A DNA stretch of 64,000 bases from Candidatus Binatus sp. (GCF_030646925.1 NZ_JAUSKL010000030.1:1-64000), one strand, 5' to 3'. Positions 6,876-15,955 are shown, numbered from the stretch's first letter. Translations and numbers: made by a program. Notes: a model not told the origin generated them from the sequence alone.

Positions 6876-8201
6876 TCAGATCGTACGCGCGATGCGCAAT
6901 GTTTTCGGCTGCTGCGACTCTGCGACGACATTGCACATCAGCGATTTCCATCGGCGATAGAAGGCGCGCTGCGGCGTTTCATCGGTGATGTGCCCGACCA
7001 CTACGCCGTCGCCGCCGGTGCGCTCGCGCTCAATTCCGCGCGAGAGCTCGAGCCATTCGGCGCCTTTCACGCGGAGCCCGTCGCTGCATCGATTGAACAT
7101 CTCGACGTCGTCGGGCGCGCCGCCGCCCGCGGAACCATAGAAACTCTCATGCGCACGCAATCTCGCGACGTTGATTTCATCGGGCACGCCTTTCAGCGTA
7201 GTCGGCAGCAGGTGAACGTCGGTGCGCTTCGCGCTCACCGGTATGGTCATGCGCAACTGGACGCCGATTATCAGCAGATTCGGGAAAATCGCGAGATTGA
7301 CGTTCGAGGCGGCGAAAATCTCTTCGGTCCGCGCCTCGCCGTAGCGGCGAATCATGCTGCTAGAGTAGGCGTCGCTGCTCGCCTGCGATGTTGCTCCGCG
7401 CAGTAGGTTGGACACCGGCCCCTTGGCGGAGCGATGCCGCGGCGCCATGTCGAGAATCGAGTGGCCGTTGCCGAGATCCTTGCTTTCGAACTCGGAATTG
7501 CCGGTGAAGAGTTGCATCACCTTGCGGCCGAATCCCTTGCCCTGGGCTTCGAAGAACGCCTGATGAACGAAATTCGGATGGTAGCCATCGACGCCGTTCT
7601 CCATCTGGAATTTCCAGTTGCCGTCGTAGCCGTACTTGTGCACGCCGGCGCGCGCCTCGACTTCGCCGTCCGGGGACAGTTCCATGAACAGATCGATATA
7701 GTGCCGCGCGTTCGCGAGGTAATCGGTGAGTGGCGCGACCTCGGGATTGAGGCTCGCGAAGACCAGCCCGCGATATTTCTCGACCCGCGCCGCCTTGATC
7801 AAACTGAACCTGCGCCGATCGAAGCTGGCGCCGTAACCGTCGGCATACGGCACGCCGATCAGGTCGCCTTTGTTGCTGTAAGTCCAGCCGTGATACCAGC
7901 ATCGGAAGGTGCTCGCATTGCCGCGATGCTCCTGGCAAATCGTCGAGCCGCGATGCATGCATCGATTCATCAGCAGGTGGATATCGCCGTTCTCGTCGCG
8001 CGTCATGATCGCGGGCTGGGTGCCGATCGGCACGGTCTTGTAGTCGCCGGCCGCCGCGACCTCGCTCTCGTGCCCGACGAAGACCCAATTGGCTTCGAAG
8101 ATGTGCTCCATTTCCAGGTCGAAGATCTCCTGTTCGAGATAGATCCTCCGATGGACCCTGGAATCCTGCACCAGTTCTTCGAGATTCAAATGTGACGGCA
8201 T
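6876..8201 (-). CDS. Rieske ring-hydroxylating dioxygenase, alpha subunit
   Basis: 441 aa, full length. The Rieske [2Fe-2S] ligands are C81-x-H83 and C101-x2-H104. The mononuclear iron site shows Asp205 bridging, His208 and His213 (NGVDGYHPNFVH), with an Asp in PDDVEMFNR as the likely third ligand. It adds O2 across an aromatic ring or related substrate, using electrons from a ferredoxin not encoded here. GGAG lies upstream of the ATG at 8201. It is divergent from a flavin-type oxygenase at 8383, so the 180-bp gap probably carries both promoters. The substrate cannot be read from sequence. Confidence 0.9.
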   Translation of the reverse strand: MPSHLNLEELVQDSRVHRRIYLEQEIFDLEMEHIFEANWVFVGHESEVAAAGDYKTVPIGTQPAIMTRDENGDIHLLMNRCMHRGSTICQEHRGNASTFRCWYHGWTYSNKGDLIGVPYADGYGASFDRRRFSLIKAARVEKYRGLVFASLNPEVAPLTDYLANARHYIDLFMELSPDGEVEARAGVHKYGYDGNWKFQMENGVDGYHPNFVHQAFFEAQGKGFGRKVMQLFTGNSEFESKDLGNGHSILDMAPRHRSAKGPVSNLLRGATSQASSDAYSSSMIRRYGEARTEEIFAASNVNLAIFPNLLIIGVQLRMTIPVSAKRTDVHLLPTTLKGVPDEINVARLRAHESFYGSAGGGAPDDVEMFNRCSDGLRVKGAEWLELSRGIERERTGGDGVVVGHITDETPQRAFYRRWKSLMCNVVAESQQPKTLRIARTI

Positions 8202-8382
8202 TGACGCATCTCCTGCTGGCCGCTCGCGACATCGCGGCTATTCTCGATTCGGCGACTACCTCGCGTCAACCGCGACGACGCATCGAAAAGCGCGTCGATC
8301 TATGCAAGGACATCTCAATTGTGCAAGTGCTTGGGCCGAGTGATTCCCGATTGGTTCGCGCGCTTGATACGGAGATTTGTTT

Positions 8383-9582
8383 ATGGCGACACAGCACGAT
8401 TCTCGCGCATCGCAAGATATTTTAGCATCGACTATTCTCGCAGCGACGCAAGCATTGGCGCCGCTCATCCGCGAATCCGTCCCCGCGATGGATGCGGAGC
8501 GGCGGTTGCCCGCCAACCTCGTCGATGCGCTCAGAGAGCTTGGCGCTTTCCGGATGGCAATTCCGCGCGCCTACGGCGGGCTCGAGCTCGATCCGATGAT
8601 GCAGGTCAGAGTGGTCGAGGAACTCTCGCGGATCGACGGCTCGGTCGGATGGTGCTCAATGATCTCGTCGGCCGGCAGTTTCGCGAGCGCGTTTCTCGCA
8701 CCGGCGGTCGCGCAACGACTTTGCGGCGACGTGGGATTCTCACTCGCCGGCCAGGTGGTGCCGGTCGGACGCGCCGAACTGGTCGATGGCGGCTATCGCG
8801 TCAGCGGCCGCTACCGATTCGGCAGCGGATGCCATCACGCGTCGATGATCGTCGGCGGATGCGTGGTCTTCGAGGGCGGCAATCCGCGCCTGGTGAATGG
8901 ACGGCCGGAAATTCGCGTGATGATATTTCCGCCCGGATCGTGCACGATTCTCGATACCTGGTATACGACCGGCCTCGTTGGCACCGGCAGCAACGACTAC
9001 GTGGTCGAGAATGCATTCGTGCCGTTCGAAGAGAGTTGGAACTTCGCCGAGCGTCCGCGATGCGCGACCGCGCTCTACCGATTCGCTCCGCTCTTCTTGG
9101 TGTCGCACGCCGGAGTGCCGCTCGGAATTGCGCGCGCAGCAATCGACGCAGTCATGGAACTGGCGAGCCGCAAAGAGCTGATGCCGGATCCGCACAAGCT
9201 CTTCGGCAGCCGCAAGCTGGGTGATGACTCGCGCACTCATGAAGCGCTCGCGATTGCCGAAGGCGAATTGGCGGCGGCTCGCAGCTTCGCCTACTCCAGC
9301 ATCGAGGAGCTTTGGCAGACGCTCGAGCGCGGCGAGCGGCTGTCATCGCGCCAGCGCGCGCTCTATCGAATCATGCTGGTGTACGTGCATCGGGTGGCCA
9401 AAACAGTGACCGCCACGATGTACGATCTCGCCGCGACCAGCGCCATCTATCGCAGCAATCCGCTGGACCGCCTGATGCGAGACATCCTGACTGCGTGCCA
9501 GCACGGAATTGTGCATCCCAAGATGTATCGGCCCGCGGGACGGATGCTGCTTGGGCTCGAAGCCGGCGACCCGATGTTCTAA
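8383..9582 (+). CDS. Acyl-CoA-dehydrogenase-fold flavoprotein (group D monooxygenase-like)
   Basis: 399 aa with the acyl-CoA dehydrogenase fold: an N-terminal helical domain, the mid-domain FRMAIPRAYGGLELDP and GSVGWCSMISSAG segments, and a C-terminal helical domain. Opening and closing segments resemble HsaA/HpaH-type reduced-flavin monooxygenases and IBD/DszC relatives more than true acyl-CoA dehydrogenases, and the usual catalytic Glu region is not evident. Start at 8383 because GGAG lies 8 nt upstream; a TTG 6 nt earlier is possible. Divergent orientation to the Rieske genes suggests shared use in degrading a cyclic compound. Its stop codon overlaps that of miaB on the other strand. Confidence 0.75.
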   Translation: MATQHDSRASQDILASTILAATQALAPLIRESVPAMDAERRLPANLVDALRELGAFRMAIPRAYGGLELDPMMQVRVVEELSRIDGSVGWCSMISSAGSFASAFLAPAVAQRLCGDVGFSLAGQVVPVGRAELVDGGYRVSGRYRFGSGCHHASMIVGGCVVFEGGNPRLVNGRPEIRVMIFPPGSCTILDTWYTTGLVGTGSNDYVVENAFVPFEESWNFAERPRCATALYRFAPLFLVSHAGVPLGIARAAIDAVMELASRKELMPDPHKLFGSRKLGDDSRTHEALAIAEGELAAARSFAYSSIEELWQTLERGERLSSRQRALYRIMLVYVHRVAKTVTATMYDLAATSAIYRSNPLDRLMRDILTACQHGIVHPKMYRPAGRMLLGLEAGDPMF

Positions 9583-10919
9583 AGAATCGGCGTCCCGAGG
9601 AGTGAGTGGCCAGTGGCCGAATCGACGCGCATCGTGACGGTGTCGCCGATGTGGACGGTGCTGTTGCCTGAAAAAATCGCGGTTTTGAATTGCGGCGTCT
9701 TGCCCGCGAGCCGGCCCTCGCCACGGCGCGCCGGACCTTCGACCAATACCGGGAACGTCCTGCCGATGAGCGCGCGGTAACGCGTTAGCGACATCTCTTC
9801 CTGCAGCGCGATCAGCGCGGTCAGCCGGCGTTGCTTGTCCTCTTCGGGAACCGAGTCACCCAGCTTGAAAGCGCGCGTATGCTCGCGCACCGAGTACTTG
9901 AACATGAATGACGAGTCGTAGCCGACCGCGCACATCACGTTTGCGGTCGCATCGAAATCGGACTCGGTCTCGCCGTGAAAGCCGACGATGATGTCGGTCG
10001 AGAGCGCGACATCTGGAATTGCGGCGCGAACCCGCTCGACGAGATTCAGATACTGCGCGACGGTGTAGCCGCGTTCCATCGCTGCGAGCACTCGATCGGA
10101 GCCCGACTGAATCGGCAGATGAAGATGCGGCTGGACTTTGGGCTCGGTCGCCATCGCGTCGATCATCGAGTCGCTGACGTCACTCGGATGCGGCGAGGTG
10201 AAGCGGATGCGCTCGATGCCGTCGATGCGCGCGATCATCTTGAGCAGTGCGCCGAAGTCAGTGTCGTTGTGCCGATACGCGTTGACGGTCTGCCCCAGCA
10301 GCACGACTTCCTTGACGCCGCGCGCGGCGAGCCCGCGAATCTCGCGCAGCAGATCGGCTGGAGCGATCGAGCGCTCGCGTCCGCGCACATACGGCACGAC
10401 GCAAAACGCGCAGAATTTGTCGCATCCGCGCATCGCGGTGACGTAGGCGCGCACGCCGCCGCCGAACTCCGGAGAAATGTCGGCATAGGTCTCGGCGCGA
10501 TCGAGGCGCACGTCTATCATTGGATCGAAAGCCGCGTTGCCGATCTCGCCGAGCATCTCGGGCAGGCGGCGATAAGCGTCGGGACCGGCGACCACGTCGA
10601 GGCACGCGGCCTTCTCGATCAGCGCGGCGCGGTAGTGCTGCGCCATGCATCCGAGCAGGCCTAGCTTCACCCCGGGCCGCGACTGCTTGATGCGCGCGAG
10701 CGCCGTCAGGCGACCGAGCACGCGCTCTTCGGCATGCTCGCGAATCGCGCAGGTATTGAGGAGAATCACGTCGGCGGCGTCGGGGCGATCGACGCTCTCG
10801 TAGCCGGCGCGCCGCAGAATCGCGGTGATCGTCTGCGAATCGGCGACATTCATCTGGCATCCGTAGGTTTCGAGATAAACCCGCGGCGGCCGCGTCGAGG
10901 TAGTGCGATCGTGAATCAT
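9579..10919 (-). CDS. miaB: tRNA-2-methylthio-N6-dimethylallyladenosine synthase
   Basis: 446 aa. This radical-SAM methylthiotransferase modifies i6A37 in tRNAs reading UNN codons. N-terminal UPF0004 cluster ligands are C21, C57 and C91; the radical-SAM cluster is C166-x3-C170-x2-C173. The C-terminal 65 residues form a TRAM RNA-binding domain (RALIGRTFPVLVEGPARR onward). Lengths and motifs all match MiaB; RimO would carry a different N-terminus. The gene converges on the flavoprotein gene and shares 4 nt at the stops. Confidence 0.94.
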   Translation of the reverse strand: MIHDRTTSTRPPRVYLETYGCQMNVADSQTITAILRRAGYESVDRPDAADVILLNTCAIREHAEERVLGRLTALARIKQSRPGVKLGLLGCMAQHYRAALIEKAACLDVVAGPDAYRRLPEMLGEIGNAAFDPMIDVRLDRAETYADISPEFGGGVRAYVTAMRGCDKFCAFCVVPYVRGRERSIAPADLLREIRGLAARGVKEVVLLGQTVNAYRHNDTDFGALLKMIARIDGIERIRFTSPHPSDVSDSMIDAMATEPKVQPHLHLPIQSGSDRVLAAMERGYTVAQYLNLVERVRAAIPDVALSTDIIVGFHGETESDFDATANVMCAVGYDSSFMFKYSVREHTRAFKLGDSVPEEDKQRRLTALIALQEEMSLTRYRALIGRTFPVLVEGPARRGEGRLAGKTPQFKTAIFSGNSTVHIGDTVTMRVDSATGHSLLGTPIL

Positions 10920-11052
10920 GGGCGAGCAAGAATCTTAGGCCGTCGCGGGCGCGCGGCACAATGCAGCGCCTCCGCCGCGACAATCCGCGAACGTGCCACG
11001 AAATATGGACGTTGCGGGAGTGTCACGTCGATACTATCTTTCGTCAGAGCCT

Positions 11053-11268
11053 ATGAGTGAGGACCGCAAACCGTGGTTCGACAAGATGGAGGCGAGCCTG
11101 CTCGCGTGTCCGAAATGTAAACGCGCGGTCAAGCCTCGTAAACGGCTGCTGATTGTCCTGCCCGAAGGCGACAAGTACGAATATCTATGTCCGCAATGCG
11201 GCTCGGTCTGCGGCGATACGATCGAAACGCCGGCGCCAATCCCGCCGCCGCGATCGAATCTGCGGTAG
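11053..11268 (+). CDS. Small zinc-ribbon protein
   Basis: 71 aa from ATG 11053. Two CxxC knuckles (CPKC and CPQC) about 30 residues apart form a probable zinc ribbon; the tail is Pro-rich. The frame can extend to ATG 10993, but the extension (MPRNMDVAGVSRRYYLSSEP) looks like upstream DNA. It may bind nucleic acid or protein; the function is unknown. It resembles the Trm112/UPF0434 size class, but the Cys spacing alone does not prove that. Confidence 0.65.
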   Translation: MSEDRKPWFDKMEASLLACPKCKRAVKPRKRLLIVLPEGDKYEYLCPQCGSVCGDTIETPAPIPPPRSNLR

Positions 11269-11303
11269 AGCAGCCGTCACGCTTGCGACGCTAGACGCGG
11301 TGT

Positions 11304-12140
11304 TCAGCGCGACAGGAACACCGGACAGGGTGAGTTGCGCAGCACGTACTCGGTGGTCGAGCCGAGCACCATCTCGATGATCCTGCTGTGGCCGTAGGCG
11401 CCGATGAATAGCAGGTCGGCGTCGTACTCCTTCAAAAATTTCACGATCTCTTCGTTGGCGTGGCCCGGCAGCAACTTGAATTCGGCTTTGGGCGTGTAGG
11501 ATTGAAAATACGCGCGAGCCTCCTCGAGCGTGCGCTCGCCAAGTTTGGGATCGCGCGCGACCGTGACGACCGTCAGCGGCGCGCCGATGCCGTTGGCGAA
11601 TTCCGCCGCCGCGCGCATCGCTTGTGATGCCCGCTCGCTGCCGTCGTAAGCGAGCACTGGCCGCCTGATTTCGCGGAATCGCATCGGCGAGATGAAGAGC
11701 GGGCGCGGGCACTTGCGCGCGACACTTTCCGCGGTCGAGCCGAGCAGCCCGGTCGAAAAACGCTCGTTAACGCCGCGATGACCGATCATCACGAGGTCGG
11801 CGCTGCGGGCGCGCTCGCAAATCTGGTTCGCGACGATGCCCATGTCGAGCGCGGTCTCGGCGCTGAGGCCCTCGCGATGCGCCGATTCCGCGAAAGTATC
11901 GAGCACGCCGCGCCCGCGATTGGTCAGCACCTCGCGCATCTTCGACGAGAAATCCAGATATGGTTCCAGCCCCAGCGAACCTGATATATCATGGAAAAAC
12001 GAGCCTTCGATCGACACGATATCGACCACATGCAGACCAGTCAGCGACGCGCCGAAGATCCGGGCGAAATGAAATGCATACGCCTGCGCGTTGCGCGAAT
12101 GCTCCGAAGTGTCGATGCCGACCAGGATTTTTTTGATCAA
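11304..12140 (-). CDS. Tandem universal stress protein (UspA-type)
   Basis: 278 aa with two Usp domains, residues 1-145 and 155-278. Each ends with an ATP-loop of the form G-x2-G-x(8-9)-GS: GHRGVNERFSTGLLGST in the first and GAYGHSRIIEMVLGST in the second. Such tandem Usps are cytoplasmic nucleotide-binding stress proteins. It is divergent from the small gene at 12225. The closing PCPVFLSR is typical for the family. Confidence 0.9.
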   Translation of the reverse strand: MIKKILVGIDTSEHSRNAQAYAFHFARIFGASLTGLHVVDIVSIEGSFFHDISGSLGLEPYLDFSSKMREVLTNRGRGVLDTFAESAHREGLSAETALDMGIVANQICERARSADLVMIGHRGVNERFSTGLLGSTAESVARKCPRPLFISPMRFREIRRPVLAYDGSERASQAMRAAAEFANGIGAPLTVVTVARDPKLGERTLEEARAYFQSYTPKAEFKLLPGHANEEIVKFLKEYDADLLFIGAYGHSRIIEMVLGSTTEYVLRNSPCPVFLSR

Positions 12141-12224
12141 GGGCCTGACCTCAGCCTCAACTATCGCGATAACACGCGGCGCGGTTCTGTCTCAAGAGCG
12201 GATGCGGACGGGGAGTAAATCGGA

Positions 12225-12518
12225 ATGAGCGAACTCAGCGAAGCGCGCATCATGAAAATCGTGGACGAGCTCGCGGGCGCCGCCGAGCGCGCCGGCCTGC
12301 AGGTGCGGCGCGAGAAAATCATGCGCGAGATCGGATATCGCACGCGGGGCGGCGCGTGCCGCCTGCGCGACCAGGATTTGGTGATCATCGATCGCGATCA
12401 GCCGGCGGCCGAGCAGCTCGAGGTATTGGCGGAGGCGTTGCGCTCGCGCGATCTCGAGGCGATGTATCTCTCGCCGGCGGCGCGCCGAATCGTTCACGCA
12501 GGAGAACCGCAATCTTAA
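12225..12518 (+). CDS. Conserved small protein of unknown function
   Basis: 97 aa, charged and predicted alpha/beta: SELSEARIMKIVDELAGAAE helix, then a basic segment with GGACRLRDQDLVIIDRD. The stop is 8 nt before the fur-family start, so the two genes are probably co-transcribed. No family is recognised. GGAG-like bases (GGGGAGT) precede the ATG. Confidence 0.7.
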   Translation: MSELSEARIMKIVDELAGAAERAGLQVRREKIMREIGYRTRGGACRLRDQDLVIIDRDQPAAEQLEVLAEALRSRDLEAMYLSPAARRIVHAGEPQS

Positions 12519-12526
12519 GAGGCGAG

Positions 12527-13030
12527 ATGCCGCGACCGGGCGAAACAGCGGTGGCCGGCCATACTGTCGTCGATCGCAAGCCGGCGGTCAGCGCGGATGC
12601 GCGGATGGAAACCTTCCACGCGCGCCTCAAGGAGCGGGGGCTTAAATCGACCGGCCAGCGCGACGATATCGCGCGCGTGTTCTTCGAGCTGCCGCATCAT
12701 ATCAGCGCGGAAGAACTGTACGCCGAAGTCAAGAAGGTCAATCCGCACGTCGGCTACGCGACGATCTACCGGACGCTGCGCCTGCTGAAAGAATGCGCGC
12801 TGCTGTACGAACGGCACTTCGACGAAGGCCAGGCGCGCTACGAGGCGGTCGGCGAGCGGCATCACGATCATTTTATCTGCGAGCAATGCGGCCGCATCAT
12901 CGAGTTCGAGAATGTGGCGATCGAGCGCATCCAAAATGTCATCGCGCGCGATCTCGGCGTGACGCTCACCCGGCACAAGATGGAACTTTACGGCACCTGC
13001 CCTGATTGCAAATCCCGGCGCGGACTGTAA
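12527..13030 (+). CDS. Fur-family metal-responsive repressor
   Basis: 167 aa. The N-terminal winged helix (GLKSTGQRDDIARVFFELPHHISAEEL, YATIYRTLRLLKE) and dimerisation domain with metal ligands HHDHF and two zinc-binding pairs (CEQC, CPDC) are complete. Whether it senses iron, zinc, manganese or peroxide cannot be told by eye. The start ATG 12527 is preceded by AAGAGG; a second ATG at 12605 (METFHARLKERGL) would give the core length without the 26-residue leader. It is co-directional with and 8 nt after the 97-aa gene. Confidence 0.88.
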   Translation: MPRPGETAVAGHTVVDRKPAVSADARMETFHARLKERGLKSTGQRDDIARVFFELPHHISAEELYAEVKKVNPHVGYATIYRTLRLLKECALLYERHFDEGQARYEAVGERHHDHFICEQCGRIIEFENVAIERIQNVIARDLGVTLTRHKMELYGTCPDCKSRRGL

Positions 13031-13046
13031 GCGCGCATTTTTTTTT
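13018..13046 (+). terminator. Possible terminator after the fur-family gene
   Basis: GCGCG (13018-13022) and CGCGC (13032-13036) can pair around a 9-nt loop and are followed by A then nine Ts. The stem is short and overlaps the stop codon, so it is only a moderate candidate. Confidence 0.45.
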
Positions 13047-13172
13047 CTCTGTTGCCTCGACCTCCTTCAGTTCAGATCAATTACAGCTCTGCTTTCACGA
13101 AAACCGGCGACGCGCATTCCTCGTTGCCATTTTGGCTTGACGGCGCCGGACCTGATTGAGAGATATTCCGGC

Positions 13173-14414
13173 ATGGACCAGAAACCCCGGATGCTCGAAG
13201 GCTATCGCGTGCTGGATTTCACGCATTTTGTCGCGGGTCCGACCTGCACCCGGATTCTCGCCGAGATGGGCGCGGACGTGATCAAGGTCGAGCGCAGCCT
13301 AAGCGGCGATCACGTGCGAAAGCTCGGCCTCGTTCGCGACGGACTCAGCACTTACTATTTTCAGCACAATCATTCGAAGCGCAGCCTCGCGCTCGATCTG
13401 CGCAACCCGCGCGCGCGCGAACTGATTCTCGCGATGATTCCGAAAATCGACGTGGTGGTGGAGAACTTCGCGCCCGGAGTGATCGCGGAGATGGGCTTCG
13501 GCTACGCGGCGGTCCGCAGGATCAATCCGCGCATCATCATGTGTTCGATCTCGGTCGCGGGGCAGACCGGGCCGCTAAGCTACAAGCCGGGCTACGACTT
13601 CCTGGGCGCGTCGCTCGCCGGCGTGCTCGATCAGATCGGCGAGCCCGATCGCGCGCCGTCGGTGCCCGCGATGGCGATCGGAGATGTCTCGACCGGCGTC
13701 GCATCCGCGATGGCGGTGGGCTTCGCGCTGCTCAATCGCGAGCGCAGCGGCGAGGGTCAATACCTCGATGCGTCATTACTCGACACCTACTTCCACATGC
13801 ACGACGCGTCGGTGCCGGTGGTATCGCTGCGGCCCGGCAAGTGGTCGCCGAAGCGTGGCGGATCATTGCATCCGACCGGTAGCCCGTGCGGCGCCTATCA
13901 GGCACCGGGCGGCTACATTTTTCTGATCATGCAGCAGCACGAAATCGCACGACTGTGGCGCGCGATGAAGCGTCCGGACCTCGCCGAGGACGCGCGCTTC
14001 AAGACCAATCGCGATCGGTTGAAGAACAACCTCGAGTTCAAGCGCATCTTCGAGGAATGGCTCGCGACGTTTCCCGATCGCGACGCGGCACTCAAGGTGC
14101 TGGATGCGGAGCGCGTGCCATGCGCGCCGGTTTACAAGGTCGAAGAAACGATCGCGCAGCCGCATATGCGCCAGCGCAAAACCGTACGCCGCGTGAAATA
14201 CGGCACGATGGGCGAGTTCGACATTCCGGGATTGCCGGTGAAATTCTCGACCTGGCCGGATCGCACCGACCTGAAGGCGTCGGCGGTCGGCGGCGACAAC
14301 GATGCGATTCTGAACGAAGTGCTCGGGCTGACGCCGGCCGAGATCGCGGTGCTATATGAAGATAAGGTACTGATCGCCGCGCGGGCTCCGGTCAGCCAGG
14401 ATAAGCCCGCGTAG
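13173..14414 (+). CDS. CaiB/BaiF family III CoA-transferase
   Basis: 413 aa from ATG 13173. The family fold is clear: LEGYRVLDFTHFVAGPTCTR with AEMGADVIKVE near the N-terminus, a catalytic-region segment GYDFLGASLAGVLDQIGEP, AMAVGFALLNRERSGEGQYLDASLLDT, and the Trp-rich C-terminus. These enzymes move CoA between carboxylic acids (formyl, carnitine, bile acid or succinyl-CoA types). The substrate is unknown; nearby hydratase, flavoprotein and dioxygenase genes suggest organic-acid degradation. A TTG at 13137 could extend the protein by 12 residues. Confidence 0.88.
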   Translation: MDQKPRMLEGYRVLDFTHFVAGPTCTRILAEMGADVIKVERSLSGDHVRKLGLVRDGLSTYYFQHNHSKRSLALDLRNPRARELILAMIPKIDVVVENFAPGVIAEMGFGYAAVRRINPRIIMCSISVAGQTGPLSYKPGYDFLGASLAGVLDQIGEPDRAPSVPAMAIGDVSTGVASAMAVGFALLNRERSGEGQYLDASLLDTYFHMHDASVPVVSLRPGKWSPKRGGSLHPTGSPCGAYQAPGGYIFLIMQQHEIARLWRAMKRPDLAEDARFKTNRDRLKNNLEFKRIFEEWLATFPDRDAALKVLDAERVPCAPVYKVEETIAQPHMRQRKTVRRVKYGTMGEFDIPGLPVKFSTWPDRTDLKASAVGGDNDAILNEVLGLTPAEIAVLYEDKVLIAARAPVSQDKPA

Positions 14415-14509
14415 ATAAACCGGCGTGATGTGAGTAGCGACGGAAACGAACACCTGGAAGCGACTAACTATCGATGTAGCTATTGCAGTAGCTATCCAGA
14501 GATTACTCA

Positions 14510-14773
14510 GTGAAGCACGCGGGGCCAACGGCGCTCGGTAGTCTCGAGCCGATCATTGCGGAGATTCGGAAGCTCGCGGGCTTGAAGGAAAAGAAGCGCG
14601 GCACGTTCTATCGCGGCTCGGTCGGCTTCCTGCACTTTCACGAAGATCCGGCGGGATTCTTCGCCGATCTGAAAGTCGGCGTCGAATTCGAGCGGATGCC
14701 GGTCAACAATCGCCGCGAGATCGATGAGTTCATCCGGCAGGTCCGCCGCGCGGCCGCGATACCAAGTAGCTAA
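14510..14773 (+). CDS. Small hypothetical protein
   Basis: 87 aa with a GTG start. Helical opening (LEPIIAEIRKLAGLKEKKRG), then FYRGSVGFLHFHEDPAGFFADLKVG, then a terminal helix. The His-x-His and compact alpha/beta pattern look like a genuine folded domain and codon use matches the neighbours. It lies between the CoA-transferase and a convergent hydrolase. No family is recognised with confidence. Confidence 0.6.
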   Translation: MKHAGPTALGSLEPIIAEIRKLAGLKEKKRGTFYRGSVGFLHFHEDPAGFFADLKVGVEFERMPVNNRREIDEFIRQVRRAAAIPSS

Positions 14774-14796
14774 TCCCGGCGCCGCTGAGTAGCCAA

Positions 14797-15639
14797 TCAG
14801 TGAGTTTTGAGCCACTCGAGCAACGTCGCGTCGAACAACTCCTGCTCCTCGAAATGCGGATAATGCCCGCTTTTTTCGAACGCGCGAAACGTATGATTCG
14901 AGATCAGATCCTTGGTCTTGTGCCATGCGGTCGAGACGGTAGCGAAATCGAAATTCCCCGACGCGATGAAAACCGGACATTTGATCTTGGGCAATGCCGT
15001 TTTTGGATCGAACTTGCTGAACTCGCCGCCGGGTCCCCAGAAGCGCTCGAAAATTTTCGCGCTTGGCCTTTGCCCGCCCCATAGTTCGGTGCAATCGAAC
15101 TCGGCGTCGTACCAGAAGAGCGGACCGTTCGCGACGTAGCCGGCGATCATCGCTTCGTCGGTCGCCGCGTTGCGCATCAGGTCGCCGACGCGTTCGTGAT
15201 TGCGCGCCAGGATGTCCTTGCGTCTCTGCGAGGCGAGCGTATCCCAGCTTCGCGCCTGCTCCGCCTCGAGCGCGGGACCGAACATCGGGGCGGTGGCGAC
15301 CATGATCGCGTGCGAGATGCGCTCCGGATGCCGCACCGCGTACTGCAAGGCAAGGAAGCCGTGCCCCGAATGCCCCAGCACCGCGATTCGCTCGAGATTC
15401 AGCGCGGCGCGGAAGCGATCGAGGTCGTCCACGATCGAGTCGAGCGTGAGCGCGTTCACGTCGCCGACGTCGGATCGATTCGCCCGCAACTCGACGAATA
15501 TCAGTTGCAGATGCTCCCGCAATTTCTTCGAGAACGTGCGCTCATAGATCGGCGATCCCGCCAGCGTCGGAATCACGCACGGCAGTCCGTTGCCTTCGGC
15601 CAAGTAGTGGATGCGAGTGCCATTGATGTTTACAAACAT
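14797..15639 (-). CDS. Alpha/beta hydrolase
   Basis: 280 aa. The nucleophile elbow GHSGHG (Ser in LGHSGHGFLALQYA) and the C-terminal His in KSGHYPHFEEQ are present, as in the classic hydrolase triad. ATG 15639 was chosen because AGGAG is 5-6 nt upstream and the family-like opening MFVNINGTRIHYLAEG begins there; the longer frame to 15714 runs through a repeat. Probably an esterase, lactonase or C-C hydrolase; the substrate is unknown. Confidence 0.87.
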   Translation of the reverse strand: MFVNINGTRIHYLAEGNGLPCVIPTLAGSPIYERTFSKKLREHLQLIFVELRANRSDVGDVNALTLDSIVDDLDRFRAALNLERIAVLGHSGHGFLALQYAVRHPERISHAIMVATAPMFGPALEAEQARSWDTLASQRRKDILARNHERVGDLMRNAATDEAMIAGYVANGPLFWYDAEFDCTELWGGQRPSAKIFERFWGPGGEFSKFDPKTALPKIKCPVFIASGNFDFATVSTAWHKTKDLISNHTFRAFEKSGHYPHFEEQELFDATLLEWLKTH

Positions 15640-15692
15640 CGGACTCCTTTGACGACCGCAAGTCCGGCCGCGATCGATCACCGTCTGGGTGG

Positions 15693-15710
15693 CACAGGCT
15701 TTAGCCTGTG
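15693..15710. repeat. Family E palindrome ACAGGCT-TT-AGCCTGT
   Basis: Perfect 8-bp arms CACAGGCT and AGCCTGTG around TT, just upstream of the hydrolase. Copies recur at 30763-30778 and 49955-49972. Confidence 0.85.
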
Positions 15711-15730
15711 GCATAGCTGTGCGATTACTT

Positions 15731-15955
15731 CTAGTGTCGGCGTTTAGGGCGGCGCAAGTCGGAGGCGGCGCGCGGAACAGGCTCTGGTCCGGCGCGATGC
15801 TTGAACATCATGTCGTTGCCACAGTGCGGGCAGTTGACATCGTCGTATTTTACGTAACGCCCGCAGATTGGACATTTGTAGCGATGCCGCGCGACCCAAT
15901 AAAAATAGGCCGCGGTCACCCCGACCATCACGAGGCCGACGATCGTCTCTTTCAT
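15731..15955 (-). CDS. Small membrane-anchored zinc-ribbon protein
   Basis: 74 aa. One N-terminal membrane segment (residues 5-21, TIVGLVMVGVTAAYFYW) is followed by a zinc ribbon with CPIC and CPHC knuckles and a basic tail. It probably sits on the inner membrane with the ribbon in the cytoplasm. Function unknown. Confidence 0.65.
   Translation of the reverse strand: MKETIVGLVMVGVTAAYFYWVARHRYKCPICGRYVKYDDVNCPHCGNDMMFKHRAGPEPVPRAASDLRRPKRRH

Noticed and set aside
14415-14509. Search for a tRNA or small RNA in the gap before the 87-aa gene
   Set aside because: No cloverleaf or CCA end could be traced; the same was true of the other gaps inspected, so no RNA gene is claimed.
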